DNA of 64,000 bases from Leptospirillum sp037442005. Its GTDB lineage: Bacteria; Nitrospirota; Leptospirillia; Leptospirillales; Leptospirillaceae. Shown here piece by piece: positions 17,792-25,500 of the stretch. The translations under genes were made by a program, and so were the position numbers. The notes beneath the pieces are model-generated. The model worked only from the letters and a program-made list of their open reading frames with translations, searched no databases and was not told the DNA's origin. Where the stretch lies: contig JBBIRA010000003.1 in NCBI GenBank assembly GCA_037442005.1, forward strand, positions 31,971 through 95,970. Reading direction: 5' to 3'. Every line of letters begins with the position of its first letter. The stretch's first letter is position 1.

Positions 17792-18403
17792 ATGGTGTCC
17801 TTTGACCTTAAAAAACAGTTTCCATGGAAGTCCCTTTCCCGAACCGCCTACATAACGACTCTGGCCGTCCTCATTTTTTTCGGGACGATGGGAGTGATTC
17901 ATGCACAGGCGGATTCCTCCCTTTCATGGCACCGGTATGTGGGGGATGAGACGTGTGAGGTCTGTCATTCGTCACGCAAGATCGGAGACCAGTTCGACAG
18001 GTGGAAAGACTCCCCCCATGCCAAAGCCTATACCGATCTGGGAGGGGTGAAGGCCCGGATCATCGGCCAGAAGCTTGGCATCATCGATCCTCAAAAAAGC
18101 GCCCGTTGCCTTTCATGCCATACCACGGCGGCAACAGCCACACTCCCGGAAATCACTTCGGTTTTCCGGAAGTCCGACGGGGTCCAGTGCGAATCATGCC
18201 ATGGTCCCGGAGAAGACTATAGCCGGTTCAGCGTCATGATCAATCCGGATAAGTCCCGGAGGGAAGGACTGATCGCCGTCCCGGACAAACAGACCTGTCT
18301 TGTCTGCCATAATCCCTCATCTCCCACCTATCAACCCTTTCATTATCAAAAAGCGGTCCGAAGGATTGCGCATCCTCTGCCAGCAGGAGCAAACGAGAAA
18401 TAA
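17792..18403 (+). CDS. Periplasmic tetraheme cytochrome c (c554-like)
   Basis: 203 residues with a signal peptide (cleavage near HAQA, ~40) and four CxxCH heme sites at residues 55-59, 106-110, 133-137 and 169-173. WKDSPHAKAY resembles the distal histidine segment of the cytochrome c554 family. VQCESCHGPGEDY is also typical. It is probably a periplasmic electron carrier. AAAGGAG lies just before the ATG. It follows the tolC-like gene by 24 bases and so appears to be in the efflux operon, which is an unexpected pairing. The redox partner is unknown. Confidence 0.88.
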   Translation: MVSFDLKKQFPWKSLSRTAYITTLAVLIFFGTMGVIHAQADSSLSWHRYVGDETCEVCHSSRKIGDQFDRWKDSPHAKAYTDLGGVKARIIGQKLGIIDPQKSARCLSCHTTAATATLPEITSVFRKSDGVQCESCHGPGEDYSRFSVMINPDKSRREGLIAVPDKQTCLVCHNPSSPTYQPFHYQKAVRRIAHPLPAGANEK

Positions 18404-18443
18404 GTGAAAAGCGGGGGAACATCAGATCAATTTTTGAACGGGC

Positions 18444-18464
18444 TGTGGATAACACTGTGGATCC
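18444..18464 (+). other. DnaA-box-like pair
   Basis: TGTGGATAA at 18444-18452 is the exact complement of the DnaA box TTATCCACA, and TGTGGATCC follows at 18456-18464. They lie between the converging cytochrome and coaX-like genes, ahead of a run of seven T on the plus strand. A functional role is uncertain and the match could be chance. Confidence 0.3.
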
Positions 18465-18538
18465 GGCTCTTTTTTTCCGAAGTGGTCAAATCTTCAGAGA
18501 GTCTGAACAGAGTCTGGACAGATTTGCGATAAAATTGA

Positions 18539-19378
18539 TCAGGGAGTCAAACCCTCCGGCAAGGCTCCCGGAGGACTTGTCGAAGGTGGATTTCCTTCCG
18601 GGAGGAACCGGATCGCCCCCCGGTGAAGCAGGTGTCTATCCATAAAACAGAACCGATGAAACAACGGGAAAACGACTGGAGAAAACCCTCCGGTCAGAAA
18701 CATCGTCAGGGAGGTTTGATAGCGGTCTTCCCCATCAGAAAGAAGCCCCTCCACGCCCCTGACAGACGACAGGACCGTGCCGGCCAAAATCGATGATTCC
18801 GTTGAATTCCCCGGGAAAGGGATCAATCGGGGCAAAAGTTTTCGATCCGGATTTCCAAGGACTACTTTTCCCCCGCCGATCGCACCCAGAGAGAGCGCGA
18901 TACCGGGAGCGATCGAGCCACCCACAACGCTTCCCTGATGAAAAACAGTCACCGTTGTATGGCTGCCGTAATCAACCACCGCAAAGGACTCATCCGAAAT
19001 TGCCGGAAAGCGGTCGATGGCCCCCAGAATCGATAACAGACGGTCCGATCCCAGACTTCCTGGCGGCTCATAGCGAATGGCATACGGAAACAAGGACGGA
19101 GAAAACAGGGCGACCCGGCGGGCGTGTCTTTCCTGGAAATAGCGCTCAAAAAGACCTGTCCAGTCGGGATTGACCGAGGAGAGGAAAACCGCTGAAGGGG
19201 GCCCTTCCCGGGCAAACCACCCGTCAAGGATTGAAGAAAGAAAGCTCCACCCGGGAGTCGGAAGTGAGAAGGTCCGGATTTTAAGAATCGTCCGCCCTGC
19301 CCCCCAGAAGACGCCGGCACAGCGGGAAACCCCGACTTTCAGCGTCAGCCGGAAACCGGGAGCAAGTTGGCTTTTCAT
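18539..19378 (-). CDS. coaX: Type III pantothenate kinase-like protein with altered N-terminal motif
   Basis: 279 residues. CoaX motifs are seen at 109-113 (LGSDR), 134-142 (VVDYGSHTT, usual DxGTxxT) and 153-159 (GGSIAPG). CoaX phosphorylates pantothenate as the first step of coenzyme A synthesis. The N-terminal phosphate-binding motif DxGNT, expected around residue 14, reads KVGVSR, so the first catalytic Asp is replaced by Lys. The enzyme may be weak, inactive or divergent. The birA-coaX pairing is common and supports the family call. ATG overlaps the birA stop. The Pro-rich C-terminus is poorly conserved. Confidence 0.8.
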   Translation of the reverse strand: MKSQLAPGFRLTLKVGVSRCAGVFWGAGRTILKIRTFSLPTPGWSFLSSILDGWFAREGPPSAVFLSSVNPDWTGLFERYFQERHARRVALFSPSLFPYAIRYEPPGSLGSDRLLSILGAIDRFPAISDESFAVVDYGSHTTVTVFHQGSVVGGSIAPGIALSLGAIGGGKVVLGNPDRKLLPRLIPFPGNSTESSILAGTVLSSVRGVEGLLSDGEDRYQTSLTMFLTGGFSPVVFPLFHRFCFMDRHLLHRGAIRFLPEGNPPSTSPPGALPEGLTP

Positions 19379-20112
19379 GGATCAATCTTTCTGATCCCCC
19401 GGACCTGAACCGGAAGTGTTCCGGATGCATCGTCGGGAAAAAGGAGCTTCAGGTGACCTCGTTCATCAAGGCCTTGAACTTTTCCCATTCCCGGCCCTTC
19501 CGGAAGGCTCCAGACCACCCATTGATCCTTCCAGAGAAGATGGTTTGAAAGACCGGGTTCAATCCCGGCAAACCCTTCGGGGGAGAGTAAGGCCTCCTGA
19601 AGCCTTTTGGGCAACTCGATGGGATCGGGAGGCAACGGACGGCCTTTGCGGATCATGGCGCCTGCCCCCGGAAGTTCCGGGTCCTGCCGGTTCAGGCCAA
19701 CACCGACAAAGTAGCTTCCCTCTCCGCTGGACTCCACAAGGATCCCGCCCACCTTGGCTTCAGGCTCCATCCAGTAAAGGTCATTCGGGTATTTGATCCC
19801 GAACCCGGAACCGACTGTCTGTTCGAGAATGGACAGAACGACATGCGCCACAACCAGTGTCCAGGGAAACGTCGTTCCCGCGGGATCACTGTGCAGGAGA
19901 ATTGACATGGCCAGGTTCCCCGGACGATGCGTCCAGCGGTTCCCCGGTCTCCCGCGTCCTTCGGTCTGAATATCGGCAAACACGGCCGCGCCATGGGGCA
20001 GCCAGGATTGCCGATGGCGTTCCTTTAACCAGTTCTGGGTTGATCCGACCTCTGAAAGTTGAAAAAGAGGGGGATCAACGCTCAAAAGACGCTCCTCTGG
20101 GGATTGGCTCAT
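19375..20112 (-). CDS. birA: Biotin--[acetyl-CoA-carboxylase] ligase, short form
   Basis: 245 residues. It attaches biotin to the carboxyl carrier protein through biotinyl-AMP. The signature GRGRPGNRWTHRPGNLAMS is at ~52-70, followed by KYPNDLYW and KVGGILVESS, with a short C-terminal SH3-like domain. The N-terminal helix-turn-helix of repressor-type BirA is missing, so it should be an enzyme only. Both ends overlap neighbours by 4 bases (nadC stop, coaX start). Confidence 0.95.
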   Translation of the reverse strand: MSQSPEERLLSVDPPLFQLSEVGSTQNWLKERHRQSWLPHGAAVFADIQTEGRGRPGNRWTHRPGNLAMSILLHSDPAGTTFPWTLVVAHVVLSILEQTVGSGFGIKYPNDLYWMEPEAKVGGILVESSGEGSYFVGVGLNRQDPELPGAGAMIRKGRPLPPDPIELPKRLQEALLSPEGFAGIEPGLSNHLLWKDQWVVWSLPEGPGMGKVQGLDERGHLKLLFPDDASGTLPVQVRGIRKIDP

Positions 20113-20990
20113 TGCATGGAAAGGTCCAGACGCATGGAGGCGTCCGGAGCGGAGTGGGTCAAGGCTCCTACCGACAGGATATCCACATCCAGAGCGGCAA
20201 GATCAGGAACCCGGTCCAGCGTAATTCCTCCAGAAACCTCCAGAAGCACATCCGGATTGATGGTACGAAGCGTCGGAATCAGCGCCGTCATCTCCCGGGG
20301 AGACATGTTATCGAGAAGAATCACCTCAATTTTTAATTGGCATGCTAAAATCGCCTGCTCAGCGGTATCCGCTTCCATCTCGATCCGTAAAGGATGGGGT
20401 GCCTGCTGCCGGACCCGGGACAGAAGCTCAGAGAGACCGCCCGAAGCCGCAATATGGTTGTCTTTGATCAGGATCCCGTCATCAAGGCTCATCCGGTGAT
20501 CGTGCCCTCCCCCCGCACGGATGGCATACCGCTGGAACGGACGCAACCCCGGGAGGGTCTTCCTTGTACCGGTAATCCGGAGCGGACGCATGGAGGGGGA
20601 ACGAACCCTTGAAACAGTCTCAACAAAGCGGGCCGTCAGGGAGCTGATGCCTGAGAGATGTTTCAGGAGATTCAGGATCACCCGTTCACACAGAAGAAGG
20701 GACTCGAGGGCCCCGTCCATCCGGACCAGATGTTGACCTTCCTGATAGGAACTCCCTTCCCCAATGGAATCAAAACGCCCGGCCGGGTCAACGAAGGACA
20801 AAAGACGGCCTCCAAACACTCCACCGCAAAAGACGCCCTCCGTCTCGGCCACAATGGTTGCCGATGCCCGGGAACCACGGGCCTCCCGGGAAAAGACCGC
20901 CCGGGTCGTCACATCTCCTTCCCCCACATCTTCCAGAAGAAAGCGCTTCAGCGCATCGTCATAGAAAAAAAGCGGAGGTAAATCGATCAT
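20109..20990 (-). CDS. nadC: Nicotinate-nucleotide pyrophosphorylase (quinolinate phosphoribosyltransferase)
   Basis: 293 residues. It converts quinolinate and PRPP to nicotinate mononucleotide in NAD synthesis. Family features are EDVGEGDVTT near the N-terminus, ERVILNLLKHLSGISSLT, TRKTLPGLR, GGGHDHRMSLDDGILIKDNH, and LLEVSGGITL near the C-terminus. ATG 20990 overlaps the valS stop as ATGA, and its stop overlaps birA. Confidence 0.96.
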   Translation of the reverse strand: MIDLPPLFFYDDALKRFLLEDVGEGDVTTRAVFSREARGSRASATIVAETEGVFCGGVFGGRLLSFVDPAGRFDSIGEGSSYQEGQHLVRMDGALESLLLCERVILNLLKHLSGISSLTARFVETVSRVRSPSMRPLRITGTRKTLPGLRPFQRYAIRAGGGHDHRMSLDDGILIKDNHIAASGGLSELLSRVRQQAPHPLRIEMEADTAEQAILACQLKIEVILLDNMSPREMTALIPTLRTINPDVLLEVSGGITLDRVPDLAALDVDILSVGALTHSAPDASMRLDLSMQ

Positions 20991-23710
20991 CGGGACTCTC
21001 CGGAAGAGGTTCCCGCCAGGATCCGGACCTGTTCCAGTGCTGACAGGAGGGCATCTTCCTCTTCCTGCGCTTCCCGTTTTGCGCGCTCATCTTTTTCGAT
21101 CACCTCGGGAGGAGCTTTATCCAGGTAGTCCCGGCTGGAAAGGCGCTGGGTGATCGATATTTTTTTCTGGCGGATTTTTTCAACTTCCTTGATGAGACGC
21201 CCTTCCTCCATCTTGACATCCACCAGTCCGGCGATATCGAGAGATACAAACCCTTCCGCAATCGATGCCCTGATCCCGGGCGGAACCTTGTCCGGGCTGA
21301 CCGATTCCAATGGTCTGACCTTGGCCAGTCGGGAGACGAGCCCCATATTTCCGGACAACAGTGCCCCGTTTTTTTCCGTAAATACAAATACCCCTGGAAT
21401 TTCCTGGGCCGGGGAGATTTTCAGGTGGCTCCTGATCTGACGAATTTCCCCAACCAACGCCATGATCCGTCCGAACCCGGCCCCCGCCCTGTCGACGGAG
21501 CCGGCCACATCCTCCTCCGGAAAACGCTGATATTCAATGGGTTGCTCGTTCGGGAACAGAATCCCCCAGAGCTCCGAGGTTACAAACGGCATGATCGGAT
21601 GGGCCATTTTCAGGAGGACAGAACCGGCATAAAGTAGGGTTTTGGCGGTTTCCTGCCTCAGGGGATCTGTTTCCGGAAGATCGAGCGCCGGCTTGGTCGC
21701 CTCGATATACCAGTCGCAGAACTGATGCCAGGTAAAATGGTAGAGGGTATTGGCCGCCTCATCGAAGCGGTAGCTGGCGATCGCTTCCCTCATCTCCCGG
21801 ATGGCCCGGGAAAGCTCCTGAAGAATCCACAAGTTGGCCACACCTGAAACCGAGGAAACCCATCGGGCATCCTCAAGTGTTTCACCACCGGTAAACCGGT
21901 CAATGAAGCGGAAGGCGTTCCAGAGTTTCGAGACAAAATTCCTGAACCCTTCGACCCGGTCCGAGGCCAGCCGGATGTCCCGTCCGGGCGATGCCATCTG
22001 GACTAGTGTCATCCGGAACGCATCGGTTCCGTAGCGTTCCATGATTTCCAGGGGATCCACGACATTACCCCGGCTTTTTGTCATTTTCTGGCCATACTGA
22101 TCCCGGACCAGCGCATGGATATAGACATCTCGGAAGGGGATCTTTCCGGTCAGGTGAACCCCCATCATCACCATACGGGCCACCCAGAAGAACAGAATGT
22201 CAAAACCGGTGACCAGCAGGCTGGTGGGGTAGAACCGTTCGAGATCAGGCGTTTTTTCCGGCCAGCCCAATGTCACAAACGGCCAGAGCGCCGAAGAAAA
22301 CCATGTATCTAAAACATCGGGATCGTGAACGATGTTCCGGGTCTGGCACTTCTCGCAAACATCCGGTTCCCCTTCGCGAACAGTGATGTGATGGCAATCC
22401 TGACAATGCCATGCGGGAATAGGGTGGCCCCAGAAGATCTGTCGGGAAACGCACCAGTCGCGAATATTGGATAGCCAGTCAAAATAGGTATTTTTCCATC
22501 CGTCGGGATAAAAGCGGATCTGTTGCTCCCTGACGACCTCGATGGCCGCCCCGGCCAGTTTTTCCATCCGGACAAACCATTGAAGCGACAAACGGGGTTC
22601 GACAACCGTCTGACACCGGTAGCAGACCCCGACCGTCCCCGGATAGGGGACCTTTGCCACCAGGAGTTCCCGGGCTTCAAGATCGCCCACAACTTTTTCC
22701 CGGGCCTCTTCACGGGTCAGGCCGGAAAGTCCCCCCGAGCCTTTGTTCATCCGGCCATGGGAGTCGATGACTTCACAGTTTTCAACCCCGTGGCGCTGGG
22801 CAATCTCCCAGTCCACCATGGCATGGGAAGGGGTAATCTTGAGGACCCCTGTCCCGAATTCCCGGTCAACGGCCGGATCGGCAATCACAGGGATCAATCG
22901 CCCTCCGACCGGAGTCACCACCTTTTTTCCAACCCATGACGAATACCGCTCATCCTCCGGATGAACGGCAAGGGCCATATCCCCGGGGATTGTTTCCGGA
23001 CGCGTTGTGGCAACGACCAGGAAACGATTCTTGTCGGAGGGATCGAGATAGCGGAACTCGTAAAGGGTCCCCGTCTGATCCACATGCGTGACTTCAACAT
23101 CGGACAGCGCGGTCAGACACCGGGGACACCAGTGAATCATCCGCTCACCACGGTACAGGAGGCCCTGCTCATGAAGGGTGACAAACACTTTGGTCACGGC
23201 AGCGGAGAACCCTTCATCCATCGTGAACCGTTCGTGGTCCCAGGACAGAGAGGCACCCAGTTTCCGGATCTGGTCAAGGATCCCGCCCTGGATACTGGCT
23301 TTCCATTCCCAGACTTTGGCGATAAAGGCTTCCCGACCGATCGCGGAGAGAGAAATCCCTTCCTTCGCCAGCTGCCTTTCAACGACGTTCTGGGCGGCAA
23401 TACCGGCATGATCTGTTCCGGGAACCCAAAGAACATCATCCCCTTCCATCCTCCGGAAACGGGCGACAACATCCTGAAGCGTCAGGTTCAGGGCATGTCC
23501 CATGTGAAGACGACCCGTGATGTTCGGAGGGGGGATCACCATCGAAAAGGAGGGTTGTCCGGGAGACTTCGGCCGGTTTTTGATGATCTGTTCCATCTGG
23601 ACAAGCTGGCGGGGCTCAACCGATAACGGATCATACTTGTTGGAAATTCGGCCAGTGTTCAGTTGATCAGCTTCTTCCTGGTGATTTTGTGGCTGTTCTG
23701 GATTCGACAA
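20987..23710 (-). CDS. valS: Valyl-tRNA synthetase
   Basis: 907-residue class I synthetase. PPPNITGRLHMGHALN carries the HIGH box (HMGH, residues ~66-69) and KMTKSRGNVVDP the KMSKS box (~535). A CP1 editing domain lies between, and the C-terminal ~60 residues form the usual coiled-coil arm that contacts tRNA. The N-terminus is shorter than in E. coli. The only start before the catalytic core is TTG 23710, with GAGGGGAAGGG about 10-15 bases ahead. It heads a tightly overlapped run valS-nadC-birA-coaX. Confidence 0.95.
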   Translation of the reverse strand: MSNPEQPQNHQEEADQLNTGRISNKYDPLSVEPRQLVQMEQIIKNRPKSPGQPSFSMVIPPPNITGRLHMGHALNLTLQDVVARFRRMEGDDVLWVPGTDHAGIAAQNVVERQLAKEGISLSAIGREAFIAKVWEWKASIQGGILDQIRKLGASLSWDHERFTMDEGFSAAVTKVFVTLHEQGLLYRGERMIHWCPRCLTALSDVEVTHVDQTGTLYEFRYLDPSDKNRFLVVATTRPETIPGDMALAVHPEDERYSSWVGKKVVTPVGGRLIPVIADPAVDREFGTGVLKITPSHAMVDWEIAQRHGVENCEVIDSHGRMNKGSGGLSGLTREEAREKVVGDLEARELLVAKVPYPGTVGVCYRCQTVVEPRLSLQWFVRMEKLAGAAIEVVREQQIRFYPDGWKNTYFDWLSNIRDWCVSRQIFWGHPIPAWHCQDCHHITVREGEPDVCEKCQTRNIVHDPDVLDTWFSSALWPFVTLGWPEKTPDLERFYPTSLLVTGFDILFFWVARMVMMGVHLTGKIPFRDVYIHALVRDQYGQKMTKSRGNVVDPLEIMERYGTDAFRMTLVQMASPGRDIRLASDRVEGFRNFVSKLWNAFRFIDRFTGGETLEDARWVSSVSGVANLWILQELSRAIREMREAIASYRFDEAANTLYHFTWHQFCDWYIEATKPALDLPETDPLRQETAKTLLYAGSVLLKMAHPIMPFVTSELWGILFPNEQPIEYQRFPEEDVAGSVDRAGAGFGRIMALVGEIRQIRSHLKISPAQEIPGVFVFTEKNGALLSGNMGLVSRLAKVRPLESVSPDKVPPGIRASIAEGFVSLDIAGLVDVKMEEGRLIKEVEKIRQKKISITQRLSSRDYLDKAPPEVIEKDERAKREAQEEEDALLSALEQVRILAGTSSGESR

Positions 23711-23815
23711 AAAAGGACCCTTCCCCTCAATCGATCGTGCGCTGTCATTAATGTCGGAGCTGTCTCAGCGTGCTCCGGTTCCTGTTTCCTGCCTGGTGAC
23801 CAACACTTTACACGG

Positions 23816-24889
23816 TCAGGGATTGTTCCGGGAGCGGATCAGCTTCCGGATATGATCATCTTGTTCCTTGAGCGTTTCTGCATACAAATGGCCCCCATGG
23901 CCATCCGACACGAAATACAGAAATGAGGTCTCCCGGGGAGACAGCACGGCATCAATCGCTTTCTCGCCGGGACTGGCAATCGGAGTCGGTGGCAATCCGG
24001 GGTATTTATACGTATTGTAGGGAGAATCAACCTGAAGATCCTTGGAGTGAAGGTGACGCCTCCCGTTTAACGCATAAATCACCGTCGGATCACTTTGAAG
24101 TTTCATATGTCTGGTCAGACGATTTAAAAAGACACTGGCAACATAAGGCATATCTTTGGGATTTCCCGTTTCCGCCTGTACAATGGACGCCAGGGTCACC
24201 ATCTCCTCAACAGACAAATGTTCCTTTTCCATCTCCAGCTTTTTGTTCTTCGTCAGATCGTACCAGAATCGGGAGACCATCATCCGGAAGGCATCGGAAG
24301 GGGTTGCCATTCTCGGGAAATAATAGGTGTCAGGGAAAAGATAGCCTTCAAGAGAGTCGGAATCGATCCCCAGACTTTTGACAAAAACAGGATTGGTTGC
24401 GATTTTCATGATATCGTCTTTGGATCCCATCCCGACCTGGGAAAGTCGATTGACCACCTGCGCTAACGTAAATCCTTCCGGGATAGTGACTTTATAGAAA
24501 TACCGCTGTCCCTGATGCAGATCCAGCAGGATCCGGAGCGGAGACATCTCGCCGGAAATGCCATACTCCCCCGATCTGATGTTGGTATCGACCCCCAGCA
24601 GCTCTCCCCAGAAAATGAGTGTTTCCGGATACCGGATCAGCCCTTCATCATACATTTTCGTGACCACTTTGCGAAAAGAATCTCCCGGCAGAACATCCAG
24701 CAAAACGGACCGGGACCCGACCTTTCGGGAAAAAAATAACGCATTCAGGTTCCACACGGAAAAAACGAGGAGCACAAGAACAAACAGAATGGACACGGTC
24801 CGGACAGGATGTTTACCCAGGAGATGATGGAGCAGATGACCGGCTTTGCCGGCCAGGCCAGGTTCCGTCTTATTCGGGTCAACGCTCAT
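23816..24889 (-). CDS. mltG: Endolytic murein transglycosylase MltG (YceG-like)
   Basis: 357 residues. One N-terminal membrane helix (~33-53) is followed by a periplasmic LysM-like region (IPEGFTLAQVVNRL). The catalytic domain has Glu in ASIVQAETGNP, SDPTVIYAL, SPYNTYKYPGLPPTPIASPG and FLYFVSDGHGGHLYA. It cleaves nascent glycan strands and limits their length. Its ATG overlaps the ruvX stop as ATGA, a common ruvX-mltG pairing. A gap of 105 bases separates it from valS. Confidence 0.95.
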   Translation of the reverse strand: MSVDPNKTEPGLAGKAGHLLHHLLGKHPVRTVSILFVLVLLVFSVWNLNALFFSRKVGSRSVLLDVLPGDSFRKVVTKMYDEGLIRYPETLIFWGELLGVDTNIRSGEYGISGEMSPLRILLDLHQGQRYFYKVTIPEGFTLAQVVNRLSQVGMGSKDDIMKIATNPVFVKSLGIDSDSLEGYLFPDTYYFPRMATPSDAFRMMVSRFWYDLTKNKKLEMEKEHLSVEEMVTLASIVQAETGNPKDMPYVASVFLNRLTRHMKLQSDPTVIYALNGRRHLHSKDLQVDSPYNTYKYPGLPPTPIASPGEKAIDAVLSPRETSFLYFVSDGHGGHLYAETLKEQDDHIRKLIRSRNNP

Positions 24890-25500
24890 GATTCGGAATC
24901 CTCTTTTCCGTTTTGAACGGTCTCAATGGTCCCGGACTTTCGGGAAGACCGGTTTGCGGTCAGGAAACTCTCAAGAATGAGCGCCGCACTCCGGGAATCA
25001 ATCCAGGGATCCCGTTCAATTCTCTTTCCCGGCTTTTGTTTCGGTCTTTTGAGAGAAGGATCCTGACGGGCTGTTTCGGAGGACAGACCTTCATCCCAGA
25101 AAAAAACAGGAAGAGCGAGCTCCCGGGAAAGGTCCCTGCCAGTGTTGACAAAGAGTGCGGCTTTCGGATTGGTGTCTCCCGACAGGTGATAATAGGGAAC
25201 GCCAAAAACGAGACCTGCGACCTCCTCCTCTCTGATGATGGATCGAAGGACCTTCAGTAATGAAGGATCGTTTTTTGCTGAAAAGAGACCCGTCCGGCCC
25301 CGGACCACCGGCTCCACGGGCCAGGAAAACCGCCAAAGAGGGTCAGAAAGGGACAATCCGACCCTTTTCTCCCCCCAGTCGATTCCAAGAAGAGAGCCGG
25401 AGGAAGGAAAATCCCCCCCATTGACACTTCCCTGACCGGAAGGTCCATCAAGGGGGGAATGATCGCCATCCGGACGGCTACTCTCCCCGGTTCCATTCAA
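24886..25500 (-). CDS. ruvX: Putative pre-16S rRNA nuclease / Holliday junction resolvase-like YqgF
   Basis: 204 residues with an RNase H-like fold. GIDWGEKRVGLSLSDP has the first acidic residue, LVFGVPYY follows, FFWDEGLSS has the second, and DPWIDSRSAALIL the third. YqgF proteins process the 5' end of 16S rRNA and were earlier proposed as resolvases. A ~35-residue Gly/Ser-rich N-terminal extension precedes the core, so the true start might be further in. As read it is TTG 25500, overlapping the alaS stop as TTGA. Confidence 0.88.
   Translation of the reverse strand: MNGTGESSRPDGDHSPLDGPSGQGSVNGGDFPSSGSLLGIDWGEKRVGLSLSDPLWRFSWPVEPVVRGRTGLFSAKNDPSLLKVLRSIIREEEVAGLVFGVPYYHLSGDTNPKAALFVNTGRDLSRELALPVFFWDEGLSSETARQDPSLKRPKQKPGKRIERDPWIDSRSAALILESFLTANRSSRKSGTIETVQNGKEDSES

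Noticed and set aside
22961..23626. A 221-codon plus-strand frame antisense to valS
   Set aside because: Opposes the catalytic region of valyl-tRNA synthetase and looks like a mirror frame.
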